Shown here: positions 37,850 to 48,972 of the stretch, piece after piece
Layout of the letters: every line of letters starts with the position of its first letter
Numbering within the stretch: position 1 is the first letter of the stretch
NCBI GenBank assembly: GCA_002189035.1
Contig: NEEC01000002.1
Location: 1,674,001-1,738,000 of the forward strand
Direction of reading: 5' to 3'
Origin: Utricularia gibba
Taxonomy: Eukaryota; Streptophyta; Magnoliopsida; Lamiales; Lentibulariaceae
DNA length: 64,000 bases
The notes under the pieces: generated by a model
Databases searched by the model: none
Told to the model about the DNA's origin: nothing
Seen by the model: the letters and a program-made list of their open reading frames with translations, nothing else
Made by a program: the position numbers and the translations under genes

Positions 37850-38364
37850 ATCCTAACCCGACGCCACGACCGGTCTTCTTTATTTAGCAAGTCCAAAGTT
37901 CTCATCAGCTGAATCATACTTTTTATGTTCCGTCAGTCATGCGACGGATCCGAAAACAAACTAGAGGACTTCGCTGCATCCCCTATTTACTCGGTTTCGT
38001 TTTATTAATATCAGATAATGGAAACCGAAATTATTTTTTATTAATCAATTTTTACGGAAAAAAGTATTAAAGAATGCTAACCGAAATTACACATGCATCA
38101 TTAAAAGATAGCATCAGAACAACACAAATGTAATGACAAAATTTCTCGAAATTTCAGATTTCGGGTTTTTTTGTGAAACAAAAATATTCATGCAATTTCT
38201 CTGAAATTTGACCAAAATTTGAAATTGTCGGTAGAACATAATCATGATTTAGCATCACACATTTTCCACAATATTCAAACCATTCAAAAATCAAATCCCG
38301 AAATGAGTGTCATGAGAGGAAACATGTTAAATCAGTCATATGAAAATAAGAGGCTAACTAACCT
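37850..38364. other. Convergent 3' flanks of COG3 and SAUR
   Basis: About 500 bases; 37990-38300 is AT-rich with TTTCTCGAAATTTC-like inverted bits. Only short, unsupported frames. Confidence 0.45.
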
Positions 38365-38806
38365 TCAGGTGCTAGTAGAATCAGCTCTCTGGTTGTTGTG
38401 ATATTCCATCCGCTGAAGAAGATACTTGAACGTCTCGATATCGCAAGGATTGTGAGCCCACCTCGACAATCAAATCCAAACTCCTCCACCTTATCCAGCA
38501 GTTTTTTGAACAGGGATCACTAAGATAGGTGGCAGGGATGATGAACCTCCGATGCTCTGGGCCAACATAAACAGCAAGAGATCCTCTGGGTATATCGCTG
38601 GGCATCTCTAGACTGGGACAACTTTCTTCATCTGAGTCATAATGCAAGCACGCGTTGTTTATTCTCCAACTCACCTCTGGAGAAATGCCTCTTTGCGGGG
38701 AATCAGGATCCTTGGGAGCATGTGCCACGTTTTGCCATCTTTGAACGAACTCCTTGAGTCTGGTGATCTGTCTTAATCCTGTGGTCTTCGTCTTCCTTCA
38801 CTCCAT
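38365..38806 (-). CDS. SAUR-type auxin-responsive protein, with two single-base frameshifts and an unresolved start
   Basis: The SAUR core is clear but split over frames. The first part reads RLKEFVQRWQNV, then DSDEESCPS, then SDIPRGSLAVYVGPEHRRFIIPATYLSDP. It continues only if one C is added to the three-C run (GGG at 38513-38515 on the plus strand), giving LFKKLLDKVEEFGFDCRGGLTI. One more C at 38447-38448 then restores PCDIETFKYLLQRM and a stop at 38365. Both restored joints match the SAUR consensus (LSxxLFKxLL; TIPCxxETF). At the 5' end the first ATG (38806) is followed by GAG and an in-frame TGA, so the true start is unclear. SAUR proteins inhibit PP2C.D phosphatases and promote cell expansion; this longer-N-terminus type is usually auxin-insensitive or constitutive. 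Either sequence errors or a decaying copy. Confidence 0.75.
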
Positions 38807-40246
38807 TTCTCAGGCATTCATTCTATGGGCAACAAAAAAGAAAAAAAAAATAGCATCAAGGACATCCAAGGCTGAATGTATCTCAGGAAACAGGATATAT
38901 ACAGCTGATTCATCCTTATTTTATAATTCATCTAGTTAATATTGTTAAGTCTTATGCAAAACTCAACCACGCCAGCCAGATTCAATTAATCAAGAGACTC
39001 CCGAAACAGAGATTAAACGCCTCAAAGCTGCTTTTCACCATTCACATTTTACCACGCATTTCATCGACAATGAGTATGCATTTTCCAGATGAAGCGATCC
39101 AGATTTAGCCACATGTAAACTAATAATTGCAATCAAAGGTGTTAGCAACACATGGAATTTGGCATCAACGAAGACAGTACCGAGATTTTCCACAAAAAAA
39201 TGACACCATCGTTCGTTATTCGAGTTCCAGTAATCGTAAAACGTATATCTAAAGCAAAACAAATAATATCTCCACCTACCAAAACGGACAAGGAAACCGT
39301 ATTCAGGCGATGAGAAAAAGCGAAGAAACCATCGAATTCAGGTACCGACGACTTGCAGCAGAAGGCGAAAAAATGTAAAACCGTCACGGCGTATTTTACG
39401 AGGGAGGAGTCTCGGCGGAGGATTCGATCAACTCGAGGCGTAATTTTCGCAAACGTGAAGCGCATGCATGCTTTTTGCTTCCTCATCCCATCCCTTTCCC
39501 TCTTCTTTTGTTTATTTATTTGCATCTATTTTTACACTATTTTTATTTACTATTTGTAGCGGTTGGTCTCCACGGTTTTCCCACTCATTAAAAACTCTTT
39601 TTTTATTTTACTATTTCATTCAATTAACCTGTAAATCATTTGGAATGATCAAGTTAAAATCATTTACTCCTCGATCCTAATTATTATTATTGACTAAATA
39701 GCAAGGCGAATGCAAATATTATAGCTGGTGTTCTCAAGCAACCGAAACCCTCTAGAATATCCTGGAGCATTCTAGAATGTTCACCATCGCCAAACCACTT
39801 TTTTGCTTTGTGAGGTAGGACAAAAACCTATGGGGGAAGCAGTTCTTTTTTTTGAAGATAGATAGGCATCGCAGATTTACTCCAAAATGACACAAGAGAT
39901 TCAATTCTCAAGGAAATGTAATAGTTCAGTGGGCAAGTAACATGGAAAATCTGACCACAAATTTCTTTTTTTAAGATGTCGAAAGCTCAGGATAGCTGCT
40001 GTGCTGTGGTGTTATTACATCGACGAGGAGGATACACACAAAACCCACCCAGTGGTCCGGTTCATGTCCAAGTTCAAGAAAACTAAAGCAGCTTTTACCT
40101 GGGAGGGAGGATGAGACTGCGTTGCAGTGTTTCTGAAAATTGGGGAAGACAAAGCAACACAGGTGACATAAGGATCCACCAAAACGATACTTTTGAACAA
40201 GGATGTGGGTTGTTTACCTTGAACTTCATTTTTCAGAATGAAAAAG
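38807..40246. other. Intergenic region upstream of SAUR and downstream of KASII
   Basis: About 1.4 kb. 39350-39480 has balanced composition and could be a 5' UTR exon of the SAUR transcript on the minus strand. The region contains a heat shock element array at 39754-39783 (separate entry). From about 39990 on, it is the probable KASII 3' UTR. No coding exon is supported. Confidence 0.45.
39754..39783. promoter_or_regulatory. Heat shock element, six alternating pentamers
   Basis: Read directly: six uninterrupted 5-base units aGAAt, aTCCt, gGAGc, aTTCt, aGAAt, gTTCa. Units 1, 4, 5 and 6 match nGAAn/nTTCn perfectly; units 2 and 3 each differ by one base. This is a strong binding site for trimeric heat shock factors. 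It lies about 950 bases upstream of the SAUR frame and about 275 bases upstream of the possible SAUR leader near 39480; which gene it serves is inferred. Confidence 0.7.
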
Positions 40247-43200
40247 CTACTTGTAAGGGGCGAATAGGATCGATGAGTTGTGGCCACCGAAGCCGAACGA
40301 GTTAGACAACGCCACTTTGATATCTAGCTTCTCCTTTCTCTGCCCCACTAGCACTTTTGTATCCTGCGCATGGATAAATAAACAGTGGTTGGCAACACAA
40401 GCTAGGATGTGGAACCACGGCGCTACTAAGGAAGAAGGAAAAACGAAGCTTACCACAGCCTCATCAGGGTTTTCGAGATTGATATTTGGGTGAATCCAGC
40501 CTCTCCTGATGGCCTTCAAGAGAAGACGTGTCAGGTCCCTTCAGCAACCGACTTTTAGAGGTTCGTGCACATAAACAGTCTAAAAGGTACCTGCACAGTT
40601 GCCACAGCCTCAACCGCACCAGCAGCTCCGAGAAGGTGTCCAGTCATGGATTTTGTGGAATTCACTCTTAACTGCATTATCATAATGAAGGAAAGTTGGT
40701 TTCTGCTCTCACCGGAAACACTCGGTAGTACGACAGAAATAGTTGATTGAAGTTAAGACCACAGGGTTCTCTCCAAAGCAATGTAGAAGGGCTCGATATT
40801 CCTTGATATCCCCTGCTTGAGTTGATGTTGCATGCGCATTTATATAATTCACATCTTTTCTAGATACCCCTGATTGAGCTAGAGCCTTCTCCACACACAA
40901 AATGATACCTTTGCCTAATAGTGGGCAATAACACAAACGTGAGGATGCATAAAGCATGACCAAAAGAGTTGATAAATCATAGTAAACCTTCTGGATGAGG
41001 CTCTGTCATATGATGTGCATCACAAGTGAAGCTTCCACCAAGAAACTCGGCGTAGATGGTTGCGCCTCGGTTCTGCTCAACACGAAGCAGAAAACAATTA
41101 TCCTAAGAAACATAATAAATACAAGGATAACATTTATCACTTCATGAGCAAGGGCACCTTAGCATGTTCAAGTTCCTCTAGTAGCAAAACACCAGCACCT
41201 TCTCCCATAACAAATCCATCACGACTCTGCTAAGATGAGAAATTAAGCTACCATTAGAGAGACGAATGAGGGAGTAATGTAGCAATGTTAATATGGATGG
41301 GTTAGTTTAATGTACGAATGATGAGCCCATAGCATTTATGTGGATAAAAGAGCATTACACTATCCCAGGGGCATGAAGCTTTTTTAGGATCATTATTTCT
41401 CTGTGACAAGGCTCGGCATGCAACAAAGCCCCCTAATGCTGCATAAAGATTTTCAAACCAGTGAACTTGCATTTTAGCAACGGAAAACTGGGTGGAATTC
41501 TGAAAAGAATAGGGAAGGACATTCACCAACAGGGATAATTGTCGCATCTGAGCCACCACAAAGCATCAGATCCTGTAAATGACTCAAGCGTCAGTTGACA
41601 ATTAAATAAAAAGGCATCAGAATTTAAGGATGTTTACAGAGTTGATTGATCAGTGGATACAGGAAAATTCACTTTGAGAATAAGAAAAGCTGAATCACTT
41701 ACAGCTTCACCTCTGATTATGTGATTAGCAGCATTCAGTATACAGTAGTTTCCAGTTGCACAAGCTGTAGATATTGAATAGTTTGGCCCCATCCATCCCT
41801 ATTACAACAATGTTTTTAAGTCATTTTGTCATCCCATCAGTATCCTGGGACAGAATGGGAAGGTCTAACCAAATCCATTGCGAGAAGAGCAGACCCCATA
41901 TTTGTTGTAGTGGAAGGTACAACGAAGGGGTTCAACTTCTTATATGAAATCCTTAAAGCCTCGATCGCATCACTAAAAACCTGTCAACACTAAGAAGACT
42001 GAGAAAACACCAGAGAACTGAAGACAAGATGTTTGCATGTGGCTGTAGTATACTTTACCAAAATACTTGACAGGGTATACAACTTGGATATTTCAACTAC
42101 GTCTAGCCATTTTAAAACATGGATGATTTCATTTAGATGACATCAATGTCATTCTCCATAACGAGCCCAGAAAGCACAATATTTAAATTCCATAAAACAA
42201 ATACTAATGAGCACATCATTATTATCATGCAATAGATATACTTACTTTCATACCACCCATACCCGAGCCAATGAGTACACCACATTTTGCTTTATTTAAT
42301 TCTTTTAGCACATCTTCAGTAATTCCAGCATCCACTAAGGCCTTCTTGCCAGCTGTTTGCATATAAAGAATGAATTTGTCCATTCTCTTCGAAAGTTTTG
42401 GAGCAATCCAACCATCAGTTGAGAATGACTTGATCTCCCCAGCTATTCTCTACAATTGTAACCTTCATAATTAAAATCAAATAACCATGAAAAATCCATA
42501 CAACAGAAATGATGAGGTATACATACAGTGGGAAAGCTAGAGCAATCAAATCCCTCTATCTCACTAATGCCGCTGACCCCCTCCAGGAGGTTATCGTAGA
42601 ATACATCTGGGTCATTCCCAAGTGGTGTCTCGACACCCATACCAGTCACTACCACCCGCCTCTGTCCGATTGGATGCTTTTTAGTAGGGGTAGCTTCCAT
42701 GACAGGATTTACAGGCATGGCCACAGCCGGCCCTATTATCCATGTGAAATCAATAAGGTAAATGACCTAGTGGTGCCCGAGAAAACAATTTTATGCAGCA
42801 ATATCTAGCACTGCCATGCTTACATGTTCACCAAAAGTGAATGACCAATTGAGGCAACAATAAGAAGGCATAAGATGCTGGAATGAAGATAGAAATTCGG
42901 AGGTTTACTTGAAAAAGCCAACTACTTACCGGGCCTATACAACACCATCCAGGAGAAAATAATACCAGAAAGAAAAAACATAATAATTAGCTCAATTCAT
43001 CATCCCTGATACCCTCCTGCTCTGAACAAACGTCCAGAAACTCAAAAAATACATCAACATTAGGAAAAGTGCGAAACCGAAATTGTGCCTTCTCCCGTAA
43101 GATCGAGCGGATTCATGCATAAAGTGTGAATAGAAAGAATAAAAAAAAAGATAATCCAGACAAGTTTACTAGAATCGAAACTCATTCCTGACGAATATAA

Positions 43201-43683
43201 AAACAAACACATCTGAAAAAATAAAATGAATCCCACCCTGAAGAACGGACTGAAAATCAAAATCAACTTCAACATCAATAAAAAAACCACAAAACCCCAC
43301 GCCGAATAGCCAGAAATCGCGTCAATTGCACAGACATAAAACAAAGACAATCAGTAAGTAGCACCAAAAATAAACTTAGCAAAATCACGAACCGGAAGTC
43401 GCCAAGGGGCGCATAACTCCCCTCTTTATCCGGCCACTCGATCCAAAATCAGTGACTAAATCAGAAACTGTCCAGAATTTACGGAAGTCATCACAAGGCC
43501 CAAAGTTAAAGACGGAGTTGATGCCACCACAATGAGCAGCAATCCCCTTCCCTCTGCGACCCGCCCCTTTCCTTGGCCAGAGCGCATTGTTCCCCCTACT
43601 GCAATACTAACATCCTTCTCAACATCATTCGACATGCATGCCGCTATTATCCACGAGCACAACACCGACGACCCCGCCGCCAT
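40247..43683 (-). CDS. KASII: Plastid 3-oxoacyl-[acyl-carrier-protein] synthase II (KASII), one-base frameshift in the transit-peptide exon
   Basis: Thirteen exons (minus): 43393-43683, 42527-42732, 42246-42449, 41870-41980, 41703-41798, 41527-41572, 41359-41438, 41158-41226, 40988-41072, 40760-40914, 40591-40671, 40454-40513, 40247-40363; about 533 aa. The catalytic triad is present: Cys in STACATGN, His in [12 protein letters not shown], His in [12 protein letters not shown], plus the C-terminal [12 protein letters not shown] loop. KASII extends palmitoyl-ACP to stearoyl-ACP in plastids and so controls the 16:0/18:0 ratio. Exon 1 begins [18 protein letters not shown], like other KASII transit peptides, but the five-G run at 43592-43596 (plus-strand C) puts the rest of the exon out of frame; one more G restores [15 protein letters not shown] and the run-on to exon 2. 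Exon 8 has a tandem acceptor (see findings). All other phases agree. Confidence 0.93.
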
Positions 43684-45218
43684 CTCCGCCGGGAGAAAAC
43701 GGAATCTCCACCTCCTTTACCGGTATATAGGTCTCACCATAAGCGCCTTAGAGCAAGTGGAATCTCAGAGTTTGTATGGCAGCAGCGGCGGCGGAGGTTG
43801 AGAGTGAGGCTGGAGACGGGGAACGGAGAGAGGATGGGCGAAGAGGCTAACGTAGAAATAAACGAGGAGCGAATTAAAAACAAGTTTTGATGACACAGAG
43901 ACGGAATAAATTTCTTTTTTTCCCTAATTTAATAGAGTCCGTTTTTTTTTACTATTTATTGACCAAATTGGGCCTCAGGTATCCCAATAATTCGAAATAT
44001 TAATAATAAAAAATAACAGTACATTATCCCCGATTTCCACACTTGACCTTGACCCATCCCCCCCAATCAAAATTACAGGTTTTCATTTTATCAAATCTTC
44101 AAAAAACAAACCAAGGGTAGAATGGTAAATGGAAAGAACAGGGCCTAAGATATCTGCCCTGAGAGATTCCCCAGGCTTAATAAAAAAAAATAATAATTTG
44201 ATAGTTTATGATATGCATGTTTAACTTCACACCATAGATCATTGATGTTCATTCACGCAAAGTTCCATGGTACCGGACATCTTGTATGCCCGAGTTACAA
44301 CCTCTGCTCCCACAGTGATAGATTACGGTTTTAAAATCATGGAATTCAATTCGAAATTACATTTGGTTTAATTCAAATTTAATGGATTCAATTATTTAAA
44401 CAATAATTAAATATAATTTTAACATCTTTTAGGTATAATTTTTTAAAAAATAAAAATATATGATTTATTACTTTTTATTAAAAATAATAAATTCTAAGCC
44501 TTTATTCCTTTTTGGACAAAAAAAAATCACTTTTATTTAATAGTAAAATTACTCTTGAATTGTTTTTCTAAAAATGTAAATTGTTCAAAACAGATTTTTA
44601 TAATGTCTGCACCATTGCCAATTGAGATACATGTCAAATTGGGAATATAACCGATGTTCATAATTCTGGAAAACTTTTTATTGGATCAAAAAATAATTTA
44701 ATATATTTCAAAATAAATTATCATAATATTAATAAATATTATGTAATAGACTCAAAAACAAAAAAAATAAATTTCTATCCAAATTGTGACAAAAATCTGA
44801 AATTTTAATTAAATTTAAAAAGAAACAATATTGAGTGGTTCACGTCGAACGTCATTATCCTCAGTCTACGAGGATTCTTCACGGGTTCGTGATCCTTATT
44901 TTTTTCCAAGTGATAATTCCTTTTCTAAAAAATAATAAAAAAAGATAATAATTAGTAATAATTAAATAAAACGCTTGGCGGTAGTTAGGAAATGGGTGTA
45001 ACCATATTGTCAAGGACGCGTTGCTTTGTCGAGACGCCACTTCGCTCTCTACCTTTACCCCTTCAAACGTCCCTTCTGGCGCATATTTTAAATAATATTT
45101 TCCATATTTCGGAATAGTTAAATAAATTTATAATCGTCGTTATTACTTTAATCAGGTGAAGCTTCCTTCCTATAATTGTTGACTGTCCGATTCCGAAATC
45201 AATGTTGTACTCTGTGCT
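43684..45218. other. KASII promoter side and JAZ 3' flank, mostly AT-rich
   Basis: 43700-43900 is the presumed KASII leader. 43900-45160 is AT-rich, with long A and T runs and no sustained frame. No repeat family could be assigned. Confidence 0.45.
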
Positions 45219-46023
45219 TCAATGGGGAAACCCGGCGCCCGCCTCTCTCCAGGGCTCGGCTTGGATTGGCGGCGGCGGCGGCGGCTTGGAGGATGGGTAT
45301 GGCGCGAGAGCGGAGTTTCTAGGAAATAACGTAATAATATTTAATAATGCTATTTTCCGTTGGCATTAAAATAAATAACATATTTTCCACTCACCGGTCC
45401 TTTCTCTTTGCCAGGAACCGGGCTAATGAATGCTTCCTGGCTATCGGCAGATCTGTAGAAGAGAAAATATATGTGATTCAGTTGATCTGATCCCATTGAA
45501 ATTGGAATGAGATTCATGAACCCAACTCCTGTTGGTGGAGTACTTTTCGGTACGTGTTTTAGTAGGGGATTACCGGAGGGGAAGAAGTACGGTGAGCTAG
45601 AGCGGGACTCCGCCGCGCGGGAGACGGCGGGTGTATGGGTGGCGGCGAATCTTCCGGCCAACTGAACAATTTCATTCGCTCTCTCTGCTGGAAAGTCGTT
45701 AAACACGAAGACTTTACCGGCGTATAATATCGTCAACGGCGCTCTTTCCTCCGAATCCCCGCCGTCGGGCTTCTCAATCTTGGTCAACAAATCCAACGTC
45801 CCTGTTCGATAAACGATACACCAAGTGAGAAAACACCGACCGTCTGAAATCCAGGAAAACAAAAGGGGAGGAGGTGGCAATAACTTCGATTCTCCGCCGC
45901 CGCATCAGAGGGGCGCAGGCAGAGGGTGAGGTCTCCAAAACCGCAGTTCTCCTTCACGTATTGGCTCAAAAGGGAGCAAGTACGAGAGAAATTACGCCTA
46001 TCCATTCTCTCGGAAGAAGCCAT
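45219..46023 (-). CDS. JAZ (TIFY) repressor of jasmonate signalling
   Basis: Four exons, 45885-46023, 45544-45801, 45395-45452 and 45219-45318, give 184 aa. The N-terminus has FSRTCSLLSQYVKEN-GFGDLTL, as in JAZ1-type proteins. The ZIM/TIFY domain is TILYAGKVFVFNDFPAERANEIVQLA, about residues 70-95. The Jas motif is complete across the last intron: LPIARKHSLARFLAKRKDR joined to NSALAPY, an exact SLX2FX2KRX2RX5PY. The C-terminus ends with a run of six prolines from a CCG repeat. JAZ proteins bind MYC factors and NINJA, and are degraded through COI1 when JA-Ile is present. The end of exon 2 (donor at 45543) is the least certain junction; it gives Asn instead of the usual Asp or Glu before LPIAR. 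A G-box lies about 195 bases upstream of the ATG. Confidence 0.92.
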
Positions 46024-46216
46024 ATCCTCTGCTTCACAAAAATCGCCAAGAAGAAGACAGGAGTCGTCTAGAAACGAGAACCACGCGGAGAGTCTTCATA
46101 TAGAGCCCCCCCTGCGCGTTTCGTGTGAATGAGTCGTCCCTCGCATGCGATGCGGAAGAACTTCAAAAAAAAAATACAACGGAGGGATTGTCTGTAGGGA
46201 CCACCACCTCTCCAGC

Positions 46217-46222
46217 CACGTG
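46217..46222. promoter_or_regulatory. G-box CACGTG in the JAZ promoter
   Basis: A perfect palindromic CACGTG 194 bases upstream of the JAZ start codon. G-boxes in JAZ promoters are known MYC2 binding sites that give jasmonate-induced feedback; function here is inferred from position. Confidence 0.6.
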
Positions 46223-46594
46223 CTTATTTCAGTCCAGAGAACAACTCACCTCATTGTACGGATGGTCGGCCGGCAACCTTTACGCTTTGATATCACCACG
46301 ACCTTTGCAAATTGCAATTGCAACACCCTCACCCTCACGGCGACGGCAAGCCCTCCCAAATTCGCTTTAGTCTTTCGATTGACCTTCTTTTTCCCTTCAC
46401 TATTAACACTTAATCCAACCTAAATGCATATAAATAAATCATAGAATCGTATTTGATAAATTTATTTACATTTATAAATACATACATATATTAATTTTTT
46501 AAAATATGAATCGAATCACCTAAATTCGTAAATCCACGAATCCACACTCATACTATAATGATATACTTGTTTCTCAACACACATATAATTTATA

Positions 46595-46909
46595 AGGGCA
46601 TGTTTGGTAGGAGGTATGGAATAATAGAGGTTATAATTATTAAGGTTTAAAATTAAAATTAAATTTATTCATATTTAAATAAAACCGAGTTTGGTAATGA
46701 TGTTTATTTAAAGCCTGATTTATAATGTAAATTATTTAGTAGAAAATATCCAATTTATTATAAATATACAAGGAGGGTGGACTCAAGAAGTCTAGAAAAA
46801 TAGTGCTTAGTTTAAATTTAGACTTAAATTAACCCATTTCTACCAAACATAAATAATATTAAATCAAACCTAATAAAACCAAGTTAAACACTCCTACCAA
46901 ACAACCCCT
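46595..46909. mobile_element. Candidate MITE, about 315 bp, with imperfect terminal inverted repeats
   Basis: The left end AGGGCATGTTTGGTAGGAG and the reverse complement of the right end, AGGGGTTGTTTGGTAGGAG, agree at 17 of 19 positions. The interior is AT-rich and non-coding. The GTTTGGTAGGAG-type end is common in plant hAT-like or similar MITEs. I could not see a convincing target-site duplication. Confidence 0.55.
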
Positions 46910-47681
46910 AAAACATTTTGATTAACAGAGCATTAATTTATATTTTATTAATCTAATATCACGTATTTTATTTAACGAAAAATAATTTAAATATACAAGT
47001 AATTAAACCGTACTAACAACCACAATCATTAAGCATGTGTCTTCCTTTCAAGTGAAGGTGTGTTCCTCCTCTTTCCCCTTCATCAACCATCATCATAATT
47101 GGGCCCAAATCTGTCTTCCCACGCCCCGCCAGAAGCCAGCCTTGTCCTTTCAACACGAGCGCCTAACGCATTCCCCCATATCGACACAAGTCACAGGCGC
47201 ACATTACCAGCCACAAACTCACTCGAGGGGATTAGGATTAGGACAAGCCCCTGTGTGTTTCCCGTGTTTTGTTATAACGAAAATAAACAAAAAAAATTGC
47301 ATGTTAAAATAAATACCCTTGGAAATTGAGCACGAGCCTGGAAATCCGATTCAACGCGCTTTCGTGTACAAATTTGGACCCGATCAACTGGGGAACATTA
47401 CATTACATTAGCTCCAGTCGATTGGGTTGTGGACCGAAATAGGTGATCAATTGACTTGCCCCCACATCATTATTGACCGGAAGACGTGATTGGGCCCACA
47501 AGATGGATCTTCTAATTAAAGACAATCCACTGCCGGTGCGGCCCATCTAACCTATATTATTAAACTATGTTATAAAATCTAGAAGCGTTTTTTTTATTTT
47601 TAATAAATGAAAGAAAATTGATTTGTATTCTATTATAATTACTTTTTCAAAAAAAAAAATTTTGAAAAATTATACATAAGC

Positions 47682-47910
47682 ATGTTTTTGAAAATTTTTG
47701 AAATCTGTTTTTATTTTTTAAAATTATTTTGAAAAATAGAAATAAAAAATAAAAGTAATCAGCTAATTATTTTTCCAAAAATAATTTTTATAGTTATAAT
47801 TTTAAAAAATTTTTAATAGAATTACTTTTGCAATTAAAAATGTTCTACAATAAAATTATTTTTATTTTTGAAAAATAAAAATAAATTTTAAAAATTTTCC
47901 AAACACTCTT
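47682..47910. mobile_element. Candidate MITE, about 230 bp, related to the 28.5-29.1 kb repeat
   Basis: The left end (ATGTTTTTGAAAATTTTTGAAA, then TCTGTTTTTATTTTT) and the reverse complement of the right end (GTGTTTGGAAAATTTTTAAAA, then TTTATTTTTATTTTT) form imperfect inverted repeats of roughly 35-40 bases. The middle matches 28550-28680 in reverse orientation. Non-coding. Target-site duplication not evident. Confidence 0.6.
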
Positions 47911-48972
47911 GTAATCTAATTCACACTAATTGCTCCAATTTCTAAATTCCGTAACAAGCCGTCGACAAAAGCAAAGCTTGGAAGTTTCTAGAATCAATTT
48001 TATTTCTATAGAATTGTTTATATCTTTCTAATATATACCAAATTATATTATACTAGAATTAATTTTTAAGAATCATTTCAATTTTATGAAAGGAATGAGA
48101 TGATGATTAAAAATAACCGATTTGGGTTAAATTGGGATGCACAAACTATTTTAGGAAGAGAAATGGAGTACAATAAATAATTGTGGTAGTGGCTCTGGGT
48201 GTTACCTTGGTAGCAGGGGAGGAATTTATGTGAAAAAAGAATGATGAATAATATGAAATAATATATTAAATTAAAATGATTAAATATTACTTCACAAAAA
48301 TCTGTTATTTGTGAACTGCACTTGGTCATTTTTTTTTTCTTTTCTTGAGCAAAAGTAGAAAAAAATATCCAAAAAGAAATGCGATTTTTAGGAGTGTAAT
48401 TAAAAATGTGTGATTATTTAGGAAAAAAGTCACAAATTTATCAGAATACAAATTGAATGCTATAAATTAAGTAAATATTAGTGTTTAAGAAACCTGGATT
48501 GGATAATTTTGGATGAGTGTAAATTCTGTTGGCATGTAATAAATATTTCTTTGAGAAAAAGGAAAAGGGAGGGGGCGGCCACCGCCAGGTCGCCCCCACT
48601 GGGTCCGCCTCTGCTTGATCGGATAAAATGGTGGTGGTGGTGCCACTGCAACCACCGGTGTTGAGGCAAAGATAATACGTTGATTTGTGTGTCGGTGGAA
48701 TGGGATGGATGCCACGATGGCGAAAGTGCTCTTCTTTTAGTTGCCCTGCCCGGAATCGAGTTCACTACTTGCTCGCTTTTCTTTTTATTCCCAATATCGA
48801 GCGAACACTTGATCCGACTACAAACCCCACACCGTTCTTCTCCTTCTGGAAAGTGAAAAGTCTCCGCGTCTCGCTCACCACTGATAAACCGCTTGCTGCG
48901 TTTGATTGCGGTCCCGAATGGAGGGGTAGCGCTTAAATTGGCTAAGAATTGGGTATTCAAGCGAATTATTTG

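Larger units (their letters stand above)
46024..48972. other. JAZ-DET1 intergenic region with two small inverted-repeat elements
   Basis: About 2.9 kb between divergent genes. It contains the JAZ promoter (46024-46400), AT-rich DNA with two candidate elements (46595-46909 and 47682-47910), a balanced stretch at 47030-47500 with only short unsupported frames, more AT-rich DNA, and a GC-richer 48560-48972 that is the presumed DET1 promoter and leader. Confidence 0.5.

Noticed and set aside
39142-39525. 127-codon minus-strand frame upstream of the SAUR gene
   Set aside because: Composition and residues look like an untranslated leader; starts in a low-complexity Lys/Arg stretch and contains no motif.
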